From DASWVC01 sp036401335 (GTDB taxonomy: Bacteria > Verrucomicrobiota > Verrucomicrobiia > Chthoniobacterales > JAFAMB01): 14,071 nt of DNA. The notes under the pieces were generated by a model. The model worked only from the letters and a program-made list of their open reading frames with translations, did no database searches and was not told the origin of the DNA. Below, piece by piece: positions 1-5,949 of this stretch (position 1 is its first letter; each line of letters opens with the position of its first letter). The position numbers were made by a program, and so were the translations under genes. The stretch covers positions 1 through 14,071 of the forward strand of contig DASWVC010000037.1 in the NCBI GenBank assembly GCA_036401335.1. Direction: 5' to 3'.

Positions 1-2
1 AG

Positions 3-89
3 CGCTTGCTTCGGGGCGGCGAGCGGCACGCCGGGGCTTTCCTGGAGGCCGACGGATTCACCCTTGACTTGTCAACTCACGAAGTATAA
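3..89 (+). CDS. Possible C-terminal tail of an upstream gene (partial)
   Basis: One frame is open from the window edge to a TAA at 87-89 and ends in ...DLSTHEV. The amino-acid mix (charged, with Leu, Phe and Gly) reads like a protein C-terminus, but 28 codons are too few to tell. The other two forward frames are also open for part of this stretch, so chance is a real alternative. If real, the gene would end about 130 bases before the sugar-transporter operon on the same strand, and its last codons would overlap the palindrome at 64-75. Confidence 0.2.
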   Translation, partial: RLLRGGERHAGAFLEADGFTLDLSTHEV

Positions 90-128
90 CTAGCGAGTTC
101 AGGCTTGACCTCGCTGGTAAGGAGGTCA
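64..128 (+). promoter_or_regulatory. Control region with nested inverted repeats upstream of the sugar ABC operon
   Basis: Three inverted repeats lie close together. TTGAC-TT-GTCAA (64-75) is perfect. AACTCAC (74-80) pairs with GCGAGTT (93-99) with one mismatch. TGACCTC (106-112) pairs perfectly with GAGGTCA (122-128) around a 9-base loop. TTGACT (64-69) and TATAAC (85-90) could be -35 and -10 boxes, though the 15-base spacer is short. TTGACC (105-110) is a second -35-like hexamer. The first palindrome overlaps the -35 candidate, as a repressor operator would. Sugar importers of this class are usually controlled by LacI, GntR or ROK regulators; no regulator gene is in view. The GGAGGT at 121-126 has no start codon at a suitable distance and is buried in the third hairpin. 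Confidence 0.35.
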
Positions 129-218
129 TACCGGTTAGCCATTACTTGGTATGGAAAGCGCCGCCCCCCTACCCGGATGCAGTCCAAGGTTGCGGCCACC
201 TGTTAGCACGATTCACCC

Positions 219-1211
219 ATGAAACCCCCCCGTTTGTTTCCCACCCGACGCGTTCTTATAAAATTGTTGGCAACTACCGCCCTGGCCGGAATGGCCGGCG
301 CCGCTCCGGCCTTGGCCGAAAACGTCAGCATTCCCCTCATCGTCAAGGACACCACTTCGGCCTATTGGCAGATTGTGCTCGCCGGCGGCCGCAAGGCCGG
401 CAAGGACCTCGGTGTTAATGTGCCGGAACTTGGCGCGCAATCTGAGTCTGACATCAACGGGCAGATTTCCATCCTGGAAAACGCCGTTTCTGAGAAACCA
501 GCGGCGATCGTGATCTCGCCAACCCAGTTCGCAGCGCTTGGTCCGCCAATCACGGAAGCTGCCAAGAAAGTCAAGATTATCGGCATCGATTCGGCCGCCG
601 ACTCCAAGGCTTTTACGTCCTTTCTCACCACCGACAATGTTCAGGGAGGCCGCGTCGCGGCTGATGGTCTGGCGGCGGCCATCACGGCGAAGTACGGCAA
701 AGCGGAGGGCGACGTCGCGTTGATCACCTCGATCCCGGGCGTGGGGTCACTGGACCAGCGCGCCAAGGGTTTCAAGGAACAGATCGCGGCTAAATACCCA
801 GGCCTGAAGCTTGTTGCCGACAAGGTAGCCGACGGTCAGGCGACAACCGCCTTGAACATCATGACGGACCTCATCACCGCCAGTTCCAACTTGCGCGGTG
901 TTTTTGCTTCCAACCTGATCATGGCCCAGGGTGCGGGCCAGGCGATCGCTGAGAACAAGATGGCCGATAAGATCAAGCTGATCGGGTTCGACTCAGATAC
1001 AAAACTGGTCAAGTTCCTGAGCGACGGCACCATTGCCGCGCTGGTGGTGCAAGACCCTTTCCGGATGGGTTACGACGGCGTCAAAACCGCTCTGGCTGCC
1101 TCCAAGGGCGAGAAGGTTGAGGCGAACGTCGACACGGGAGCGAATCTGATTACCAAAGAGAACATGACCAGTCCTCGGTCGCAGGAACTCTTAAATCCGA
1201 AAATGAAGTAG
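219..1211 (+). CDS. Sugar ABC transporter periplasmic substrate-binding protein
   Basis: This is the solute receptor of a CUT2-type sugar importer: it binds a sugar in the periplasm and delivers it to the membrane permease. The 330-residue product starts with a clear signal peptide: basic residues (RR at 10-11), a hydrophobic stretch to about residue 30, and an ALA|EN cleavage site after residue 33. There is no lipobox cysteine, so it should be soluble. The mature part reads as a type I periplasmic-binding-protein fold of the RbsB/Peripla_BP_4 class: a PLIVKDTTSAYW first strand, VISPTQFAAL near residue 100, IIGIDSAADS near 120, and LIGFDSDTKLVKFL with VVQDPFRMGYDGV in the C-terminal half. Length is typical. 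No good Shine-Dalgarno precedes the ATG, but the signal peptide fixes the start. The ATPase and permease follow on the same strand. The substrate cannot be read from the sequence. Confidence 0.93.
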   Translation: MKPPRLFPTRRVLIKLLATTALAGMAGAAPALAENVSIPLIVKDTTSAYWQIVLAGGRKAGKDLGVNVPELGAQSESDINGQISILENAVSEKPAAIVISPTQFAALGPPITEAAKKVKIIGIDSAADSKAFTSFLTTDNVQGGRVAADGLAAAITAKYGKAEGDVALITSIPGVGSLDQRAKGFKEQIAAKYPGLKLVADKVADGQATTALNIMTDLITASSNLRGVFASNLIMAQGAGQAIAENKMADKIKLIGFDSDTKLVKFLSDGTIAALVVQDPFRMGYDGVKTALAASKGEKVEANVDTGANLITKENMTSPRSQELLNPKMK

Positions 1212-1255
1212 AAAGTTCGTTCTTTCGGCGCGGTGCTCCTGCGGAGTGCCGCCCA

Positions 1256-2815
1256 TTGAACCGTCTTCATTCAATGAGTCAGATGCAACAGGGTGCCACA
1301 CCCGGCGGTATTGGCAGCGGAGGTGGAGCGCGTACGGCCGCACCTTTGCTTGCCCTTAAGCAGCTCGACAAGCGGTTCGGTGCGACCCATGCCCTTAAGC
1401 ACGTCGATCTTGTTTTTGAAGCCGGGGAAATTCATGCCATTGTCGGCGAGAACGGCGCAGGGAAATCTACCCTGATTAAGCTGCTCACCGGCGTTCATGT
1501 ACGTTCGAGCGGGGAGGTGTTCTGGGAAGGCAAACCAGTCGCGCTCGGCACCCCCCACGAGGCCATCAACCTCGGCATCAACGCGGTGCATCAGGAGGTT
1601 GTGTTATGCCCGGAGCTCACCGTCGCGGCCAACCTCTTTTTGGGTGATGAAAGGGTTCGTCTGGGCTTGCTGCAGCATGGGGCGATGGTCCGGGAAGGCC
1701 AAAAAATCCTGGATGACATCGGCTTTCATCTGCCGGCGGGAGCGCTGCTGTCGGCCTTGACGATCGGTCAGCAACAATTGGTTGCAACCGCCCGCGCGTC
1801 CACGCGCGGCACGCGTTTTCTTATCTTTGATGAACCGACGGCTTACCTCACCCGCCAGGAAGCTGCTCAACTCTTTGCGCTCATCCGTCGTCTCAAAGAC
1901 AAAGGTGTCACGATCGTTTACATCTCGCATCGGCTGGAGGAAGTGTTCCAGTTGGCGGATCGCGTCTCGATCCTGCGGGACGGCAATCTGGTGTCGACTC
2001 AACGCGTCGCCGAGACAAACGAGCAGGCGTTGATCGCCGGCATGATCAACCGTTCGATCGACCAGATCCATTACAAGGAGGAAGTGCCCTTCGGAGCCGA
2101 GATCCTCCGGACCGAGCACCTCAGCGGTAAAGGTTTCACGGACATTTCCGTGCGGGTACGGGAAGGCGAAGTGATCGGTCTTTACGGGCTGATCGGCGCG
2201 GGGCGCAGCGAATTTGTGCAAAGCGTGTTCGGGCGCTTTCCCAAAACCGACGGGCAGATTTTCTGGAAAGGCCAGCCGGTTGCAATGCGCCGCGAACGGG
2301 ACGCGATTTCGCGCGGCATCGCGCTCGTGCCGGAGAGCCGGCGTGACCAAGGCCTCTGCTTGAACCTTGGGGTGGGGCTTAACCTTAACCTTCCGGTCTA
2401 CAAGCGCCTGACAAAAGGGATCGTCATCAACCCGTTTGCGGAGAAGGCAGCCGCAGACCGGCAGATCCGCGACGTGCAGATCAAGGCCGCTTCGCGGGAC
2501 GCCCTTGCGTCAAGCCTTTCCGGGGGGAACCAACAAAAAATCGTGATTGGCAAGTGGTTGAACCACGGTGCTAAGCTTTTCATTTTCGATGAGCCGACCG
2601 TAGGCGTTGACGTCGGCACCAAGGTTGAAATCTATAAACTCTTTGCCAAGCTGCTGAAAGGCGGGGCCGGGATCATCCTGATCTCTTCCTACCTGCCGGA
2701 GGTGTACGACCTTTCCGACACGCTGCACGTCTTTCGGCGCGGGCAACTGGTGGCAAGCCACGTCGGCGAGAAAGCCGTGCCGGAAACCATTCTCACGGAG
2801 GCGATCGGCGTCTGA
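1256..2815 (+). CDS. Sugar ABC transporter ATP-binding protein (RbsA/MglA/XylG type, two nucleotide-binding domains)
   Basis: This is the energising subunit of the CUT2 sugar importer, with two fused ATPase domains in 519 residues, slightly longer than usual. Domain 1 has Walker A GENGAGKST (64-72), a Q-loop at HQEV (112-115), the signature LTIGQQQ (168-174), Walker B FLIFDE (188-193) and an H-loop in ISHRLEEV. Domain 2 has the degenerate P-loop GLIGAGRS (311-318) without the lysine, signature LSGGNQQK (421-428), Walker B LFIFDE (441-446) and ISSYLPEV in place of an H-loop. This asymmetry is normal for RbsA-like proteins. A TTG start at 1256 has GGAG nine bases upstream; the next in-frame ATG (1274) lacks a ribosome site. 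Either way a Gly-rich tail of about 15-30 residues precedes the first domain. It lies 44 bases after the binding-protein gene and 47 before the permease. Confidence 0.94.
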   Translation: MNRLHSMSQMQQGATPGGIGSGGGARTAAPLLALKQLDKRFGATHALKHVDLVFEAGEIHAIVGENGAGKSTLIKLLTGVHVRSSGEVFWEGKPVALGTPHEAINLGINAVHQEVVLCPELTVAANLFLGDERVRLGLLQHGAMVREGQKILDDIGFHLPAGALLSALTIGQQQLVATARASTRGTRFLIFDEPTAYLTRQEAAQLFALIRRLKDKGVTIVYISHRLEEVFQLADRVSILRDGNLVSTQRVAETNEQALIAGMINRSIDQIHYKEEVPFGAEILRTEHLSGKGFTDISVRVREGEVIGLYGLIGAGRSEFVQSVFGRFPKTDGQIFWKGQPVAMRRERDAISRGIALVPESRRDQGLCLNLGVGLNLNLPVYKRLTKGIVINPFAEKAAADRQIRDVQIKAASRDALASSLSGGNQQKIVIGKWLNHGAKLFIFDEPTVGVDVGTKVEIYKLFAKLLKGGAGIILISSYLPEVYDLSDTLHVFRRGQLVASHVGEKAVPETILTEAIGV

Positions 2816-2862
2816 GGCTGTTGGCGTTTAACCATGAACCAGTGTTGTGGAGGCAATGTTAG

Positions 2863-3843
2863 ATGACCGTTGAAGCAACTCCGTCTGTCCAATTAGCGGC
2901 TACCCGCAACCGTGCGCGCATCGGCATGCTGCTTAGCTTGACGCTCCTGGGCCTTCTCGCGCTCATGTGGGTGGCGCTGGCGTTCAGCACGAAAAATTTC
3001 TGGACGCTTAACAACATCACCAACCTGCTTCGGCAAGGGGCGATGACGGCCATCCTCGCGATTGGCGAAACCTTTGTCATCATTACGGCGGGCATCGATT
3101 TGTCAGTCGGAGCCGTGGTCGGGTTTACGAGCGTGATCATCGCGTGGTCGTTAACCCACGGTTTTCCGATCTGGGGAGCCATTCTCATCACCCTTGCGTT
3201 CGGACTTGCTATTGGTGTTTTCCACGCGTTCGGCATCAGCAAGCTCGGTTTGCCGCCGTTCATCATGACGCTGGCGACGCTGACCGCCTTGCGCGGCATC
3301 GGACTGCTCATTACCAACGGCGCTACCATTTCCATAGCGAACGACGATTTCACCGGGTTTTCCCGTGGAGATTTTCTTGGCTTACCCAATCTATTTTGGA
3401 TGGTCTTGGTAGTGGCCATTCCCGGCTACGTTTTTCTGCACCAAAGCCGGTTTGGGCGGTACCTCTTTGCCATCGGTTCCAACATGGAAGCGGCACGCCT
3501 TTCGGGCGTGAACACGACAAGGATGATTTACATCGCTTACACGCTTTCGTCGCTTTGCGCAGCCTTCGTCGGCATCCTGCTCGCTGCCCGCATCGGGATC
3601 GGCAACGCCACCCAGGCTGAGGGATGGGAGTTGCAGGCCATCGCCTCGTCCGTCATCGGCGGCACGAGCCTGTTCGGCGCGATCGGCTCGATCCATGGAC
3701 CGCTGCTCGGGTCGTTTATCCTCACGACCATCAACAACGGGGCAAACCTGTTGAACGTAAACTCGTTCTGGCAGCGCGTCATCACGGGCGGCCTGATCAT
3801 TGTGATCGTCTACTTTGACGGTTTGCGTCGACGGAAGCGTTGA
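2863..3843 (+). CDS. Sugar ABC transporter permease (RbsC/BPD_transp_2 family)
   Basis: This is the inner-membrane channel subunit of the sugar importer, 326 residues, a normal length for RbsC-like permeases. A basic cytoplasmic N-terminus leads into a first membrane helix at about 22-41. The family motif GIDLSVGAVVG is at 77-87, followed by repeated hydrophobic segments. PPFIMTLATLTALRGIG lies near 130-146, and the C-terminal half has AASSVIGGTSLFG and GPLLGSFI. The C-terminus is basic (RRRKR), consistent with a cytoplasmic end. The ATG has GGAGG (2849-2853) nine bases upstream. It is the last gene of the operon: a terminator hairpin begins about 11 bases after the stop. Two copies would be expected to pair with the ATPase. 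Confidence 0.94.
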   Translation: MTVEATPSVQLAATRNRARIGMLLSLTLLGLLALMWVALAFSTKNFWTLNNITNLLRQGAMTAILAIGETFVIITAGIDLSVGAVVGFTSVIIAWSLTHGFPIWGAILITLAFGLAIGVFHAFGISKLGLPPFIMTLATLTALRGIGLLITNGATISIANDDFTGFSRGDFLGLPNLFWMVLVVAIPGYVFLHQSRFGRYLFAIGSNMEAARLSGVNTTRMIYIAYTLSSLCAAFVGILLAARIGIGNATQAEGWELQAIASSVIGGTSLFGAIGSIHGPLLGSFILTTINNGANLLNVNSFWQRVITGGLIIVIVYFDGLRRRKR

Positions 3844-3854
3844 AGCCGGGGCCG

Positions 3855-3891
3855 CATGGGTTGGTCACGCGTGCGGTGAATAACCCATTTT
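3855..3891 (+). terminator. Intrinsic terminator of the sugar ABC operon
   Basis: ATGGGTT (3856-3862) pairs perfectly with AACCCAT (3882-3888), and the descending arm runs into TTTT (3888-3891). The 19-base loop contains TCAC and GTGA that can extend the fold. It begins 12 bases after the permease stop codon, where a Rho-independent terminator is expected. Confidence 0.6.
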
Positions 3892-3928
3892 CGAATTCGG
3901 TGGCCACATTGCTCGGGGCGGCCCGTAG

Positions 3929-3950
3929 GGCAGCGAGTCCCTTCACCGCC
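3929..3950 (-). repeat. Hairpin repeat, copy 1 (conserved GAAGGGACTC core)
   Basis: Read on the minus strand this is GGCGGTGA-AGGGAC-TCGCTGCC: an 8-pair stem around the loop AGGGAC. Two of the pairs are G-U wobbles that form only in minus-strand RNA; on the plus strand they would be A-C mismatches. The core GAAGGGACTC is identical to the copies at 4008 and 4148. Confidence 0.7.
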
Positions 3951-3960
3951 GGTGCGGCGT

Positions 3961-3994
3961 GTCCGGTCGGAACGGACGCGTGACTCGACCGGAC
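3961..3994 (+). repeat. Perfect 9-base inverted repeat (stem-loop)
   Basis: GTCCGGTCG (3961-3969) is the exact reverse complement of CGACCGGAC (3986-3994), with a 16-base loop. It lies between hairpin copies 1 and 2. There is no T-run on either side, so a terminator role is not indicated. Confidence 0.65.
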
Positions 3995-4007
3995 GGGCGC
4001 TTGAGGA
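3995..4007 (+). repeat. 13-base direct repeat, first copy
   Basis: GGGCGCTTGAGGA here is repeated exactly at 4100-4112, 105 bases downstream. This copy leads directly into hairpin copy 2. The second copy continues instead into CAAGCTCCCC, which folds back on it. Confidence 0.6.
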
Positions 4008-4029
4008 GGTCACGAAGGGACTCGTGACC
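4008..4029 (+). repeat. Hairpin repeat, copy 2 (conserved GAAGGGACTC core)
   Basis: GGTCACGA-AGGGAC-TCGTGACC is a perfect 8-pair stem with the same six-base loop as copies 1 and 3. Stem pairs 3 to 5 differ from the other copies, but each difference keeps pairing. That is the pattern expected for a selected secondary structure. Confidence 0.75.
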
Positions 4030-4098
4030 CTGCCGGGGCAGACACGACCCGATGCGTTCTGTTACCCGCTTGCGCCAACAGGCCGATACCTTCTTCCC

Positions 4099-4122
4099 GG
4101 GGCGCTTGAGGACAAGCTCCCC
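4099..4122 (+). repeat. Stem-loop GGGG-C-GCTTG-AGGA-CAAGC-T-CCCC
   Basis: Nine pairs with one C/T mismatch close an AGGA tetraloop. The 5' arm and loop overlap the second copy of the direct repeat GGGCGCTTGAGGA. It lies about 25 bases before hairpin copy 3. Confidence 0.6.
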
Positions 4123-4147
4123 TACCGGAGCAGGAGCGACCCGGGCC

Positions 4148-4169
4148 GGTGGCGAAGGGACTCGCCGCC
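4148..4169 (+). repeat. Hairpin repeat, copy 3 (conserved GAAGGGACTC core)
   Basis: GGTGGCGA-AGGGAC-TCGCCGCC is an 8-pair stem in which T4150 and G4167 form a U-G wobble only in plus-strand RNA. The loop and closing pairs match copies 1 and 2. Read as its reverse complement, it matches the plus-strand sequence of copy 1 at 19 of 22 bases. Confidence 0.75.
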
Positions 4170-4227
4170 TTTGCGCGCCGATCTGAAAATCAGTTCAACA
4201 ACCCCTCCATGCCCGCCGGGGCACCGG

Positions 4228-4416
4228 TTACGCGTTCGCTGCGGGTCGAGCTTTCCCGCCGGTGAACCCGCCGATCAGGGCAAGCAGCCATGCAGCTGCA
4301 GCAGGGCCGACGTCAGTGAGGTCAACCGGATCTTCGGCCTTAACCTTGTTCGCAAGGGGGATGGAGAAGTACGTTGCTAACGCGGCCAACACCAGAAATC
4401 GAATAGGACTTTTCAT
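4228..4416 (-). CDS. Small exported or membrane peptide, function unknown
   Basis: The 62-residue product is not a recognised family. It begins MKSPIRFLVLAALATYFSIP, with a basic start and hydrophobic core like a signal peptide, and a possible cleavage site at VKA|ED near residue 27. A second hydrophobic helix (about 38-50, AAAAWLLALIGG) is followed by basic residues K55 and R57. This could be a membrane anchor or a sorting-tail-like end, though no PEP, LPXTG or similar motif is present. The start at 4416 is chosen because GGTGG lies eight bases upstream; the alternatives at 4422 (ATG) and 4428 (GTG) are too close to it. It has a terminator-like inverted repeat upstream and the hairpin island downstream, so it is probably transcribed alone. 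The signal-like N-terminus makes it more believable than other small ORFs here. Confidence 0.5.
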   Translation of the reverse strand: MKSPIRFLVLAALATYFSIPLANKVKAEDPVDLTDVGPAAAAWLLALIGGFTGGKARPAANA

Positions 4417-4440
4417 GCTCATATCCACCCATGCTTACGG

Positions 4441-4484
4441 AACGGCATAAGGCAAAATGAAATCGCGTTAACTTTGCCGTTTTA
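4441..4484. terminator. Inverted repeat between two minus-strand genes, possible terminator
   Basis: AACGGCA (4441-4447) pairs with TGCCGTT (4475-4481). An alternative inner stem GGCAAA (4451-4456) and TTTGCC (4473-4478) shares bases with the outer one. A short T-run follows on the plus strand. On the minus strand it sits just after the stop of the 159-residue gene and just before the 62-residue gene, so ending the upstream transcript is the likeliest job. Confidence 0.4.
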
Positions 4485-4502
4485 TGAGGACAGGATTCAC
4501 CT

Positions 4503-4982
4503 TTACTTCTCGGGACCGAGGGCTTCCCGGGCGGCTTGCAGGCGGTGGATTTCGACCCGTTCGCGCTGGTCGCCGGCACGCGCTTCCAAACGGGCCAGGT
4601 CCACGGTGGGAACCGGCACGGCTGCGGCGGCCAACGCGCGCCAGAGCGCCTTTTTTCCTTCAATTCCTAGCGCAAGGGTGTCAAGTTGTTCGAGGCGAGC
4701 CAGGGGACCGCCTGCCGGATCTTCCAACCGCACTTTGACCCGGGCGAGTTTCTCGCCAACCCATCCCATGCTGTTGCGCAGCGGGTTCTCGGCGGCCCCC
4801 ATGTTTTGCAGCAAACCTTTCAAGGTGGTCTGGTCCTGTTCGACCTCCAGGCGCAACCCTGCGCAGAAGGAGGCCAGGGGCGTTCCAGTGTAAGTCGAGC
4901 TGAGGTGATCGAGCAGTTCGAGCGCCGCCACAGAGCCGGCCAGGTGATCTTTCAGGTAGATTGTCAGGTGTCTTGCGCTCAT
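4503..4982 (-). CDS. Conserved-looking helical protein, possibly ferritin-like bundle; function unknown
   Basis: The 159-residue product has no signal peptide or membrane helix and reads as four or five amphipathic helices: 5-30 (LAGSVAALELLDHL), 36-62 (EVEQDQTTLKGLL), 72-86 (WVGEKLARVKV), 92-121 (LEQLDTLALGIEGKKALW) and 127-155. The pattern resembles a soluble four-helix bundle in which Glu and His residues (E22, H26, E46, E48) recur on helices as in ferritin-like proteins, but no complete metal-binding ExxH pair is visible. I recognise the general look of a hypothetical family seen in soil bacteria, without an assigned role. The ATG at 4982 has no strong ribosome site. It follows the dehydrogenase gene by 113 bases on the same strand, with a GC-rich hairpin between them, so co-transcription is uncertain. 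Confidence 0.75.
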   Translation of the reverse strand: MSARHLTIYLKDHLAGSVAALELLDHLSSTYTGTPLASFCAGLRLEVEQDQTTLKGLLQNMGAAENPLRNSMGWVGEKLARVKVRLEDPAGGPLARLEQLDTLALGIEGKKALWRALAAAAVPVPTVDLARLEARAGDQRERVEIHRLQAAREALGPEK

Positions 4983-5051
4983 GTCGGGAGTTCCGGTTCG
5001 GTTAGGTTGGTCAGCGCGCAGGTCAGTGAAGCACCCGCAAAAGGTGAGGCC

Positions 5052-5085
5052 CCGCCCCCTGGTGGGTTTTGCCGGCCGGGGGCGG
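5052..5085 (-). terminator. GC-rich inverted repeat downstream of the dehydrogenase gene
   Basis: CCGCCCCC (5052-5059) is the exact reverse complement of GGGGGCGG (5078-5085), with an 18-base loop. It begins about 11 bases after the dehydrogenase stop codon on the minus strand. Only a weak T-run (CCTTTTG, about 9 bases further) follows, so it is a possible terminator or processing hairpin. Confidence 0.4.
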
Positions 5086-5095
5086 CCAGACCCGG

Positions 5096-5854
5096 TTACC
5101 AGGAGGTGTAACCGCCGTCTACGACGAGGTTGCTGCCGGTGAAAAAGGTGCTCGCGTCGGACGCCAGAAATACCACCGTGTTGGCAACTTCACGCGGTTC
5201 GCCGAGGCGCCCCATCGGGGTAAAATCGAGCCACCGCTTGTGCCATTCGGTTTGCGAAGTTCCCAGCTTTGTCATTTCGGTTCCGATGTACCCGGGAGAA
5301 ATGCTGTTAACGCGGACGCCTCGCTTTGCCCATTCGCCCGCCAACGATTTGGTCAACATGATCACGCCGGCTTTTGACGTGTTGTAAGCCGCCTGTGGTT
5401 GGGGAGTGTTCGACACGAGGCCGGACATGGAAGCGATGTTGATCATGCTGCCCTTGCCCTGGCCGAGCATTACCTTGCCGAATTCACGGCAACAATAGAA
5501 CACGGCATTAAGGTTGACGTTGATGACGCGCATCCAATCCTCGTCGGAGCAATCTTCCGACGCAACGTTGACGGCGATGCCGGCATTGTTAAGAGCGACG
5601 TCAATCCGGCCGTGGCGTTCGACGATCTCCCCGGCGGCCTGCCGCACCTGCTCAGGCTTGGTGAGGTCAACGCGAATAAAATGAGCCTCGAGTTTTTCTG
5701 CGGCCTGTGCGCCCAGTTCCGCATTGATGTCCAAGATGACCAGCCTGGCACCGTGTTCCTTAAGGGTCAGCGCGGATTCAAAACCAATGCCGCGGGCGCC
5801 GCCGGTGACTACTGCGAGACGGTCGTCGAGAGAAAAAAGGGGGGAAGTGCTCAT
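5096..5854 (-). CDS. Short-chain dehydrogenase/reductase, probably NAD-dependent sugar or polyol dehydrogenase
   Basis: This is a cytoplasmic oxidoreductase of the classical SDR family; the 252-residue length is typical. The cofactor-binding glycine motif TGGARGIG is at 17-24. Asp42 at the end of the second strand (VILDI) favours NAD over NADP. NNAG is at 89-92 and Asn114 in NVNLN is the structural/catalytic Asn. The catalytic Ser142 (NIASMSG), Tyr157 and Lys161 (YNTSK) are all present. PGYIGTEM follows the active site, and the protein ends in VVDGGYTSW. The SMSG...PQPQAAYN spacing and the GGYTxW tail resemble mannitol, arabinitol, xylitol or sorbose dehydrogenases, so a polyol or sugar substrate is likely but not proved. 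No strong ribosome site precedes the ATG. It lies 95 bases downstream of the PhoH gene. The importer 1.3 kb away is on the other strand, so a shared pathway is only a guess. Confidence 0.92.
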   Translation of the reverse strand: MSTSPLFSLDDRLAVVTGGARGIGFESALTLKEHGARLVILDINAELGAQAAEKLEAHFIRVDLTKPEQVRQAAGEIVERHGRIDVALNNAGIAVNVASEDCSDEDWMRVINVNLNAVFYCCREFGKVMLGQGKGSMINIASMSGLVSNTPQPQAAYNTSKAGVIMLTKSLAGEWAKRGVRVNSISPGYIGTEMTKLGTSQTEWHKRWLDFTPMGRLGEPREVANTVVFLASDASTFFTGSNLVVDGGYTSW

Positions 5855-5949
5855 GGTGGGGTCAGATGCTCACCGTCAACTCTTGGCTCCCCTGGCGGAT
5901 GTGCAAGCGTAAACCGCGGAAAAGGCGGAATGCGTACCTAAAAAGCGCC

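Larger units (their letters stand above)
3892..4227. other. Non-coding, hairpin-rich island
   Basis: No convincing gene was found here on either strand. A forward ORF crossing it (3952-4380) shows no recognisable domain and is composed largely of inverted-repeat sequence. The island is packed with stem-loops: GCCC-GTA-GGGC (3921-3931), 3929-3950, 3961-3994, 4008-4029, CTGCC/GGCAG (4030-4041), 4099-4122 and 4148-4169. A 13-base direct repeat GGGCGCTTGAGGA occurs at 3995-4007 and 4100-4112. Density and reuse of sequence suggest a REP-like repeat cluster or a structured RNA rather than decayed coding sequence. Confidence 0.6.

Noticed and set aside
146..418. Forward ORF of 90 codons starting with TTG
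   Set aside because: It overlaps the binding-protein gene in another frame, is Arg/Gly/His-rich and lacks any domain; it is a shadow of a GC-rich gene.
1604..2350. Long minus-strand ORF (248 codons) opposite the ATPase gene
   Set aside because: The plus strand here encodes conserved ABC motifs throughout; the antisense product has no recognisable features.
2859..3419. Minus-strand ORF (186 codons) opposite the permease gene
   Set aside because: It is antisense to clear permease helices, and its Met/Ser/Pro/Lys-rich composition is typical of the reverse of membrane-protein codons.
3929..4169. CRISPR array as an explanation of the repeated hairpins
   Set aside because: There are only three copies, in mixed orientation, with unequal spacing (57 and 118 bases) and varying stems; no cas genes are nearby.
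3892..4227. tRNA or known riboswitch in the hairpin island
   Set aside because: No cloverleaf, CCA-end or T-loop pattern was found, and no riboswitch core I know matches the conserved AGGGAC loops.
3952..4380. Forward ORF of 142 codons across the hairpin island
   Set aside because: Most of it is inverted-repeat sequence and its end overlaps the better-supported small minus-strand gene; the product is low in hydrophobic residues and has no recognisable domain.
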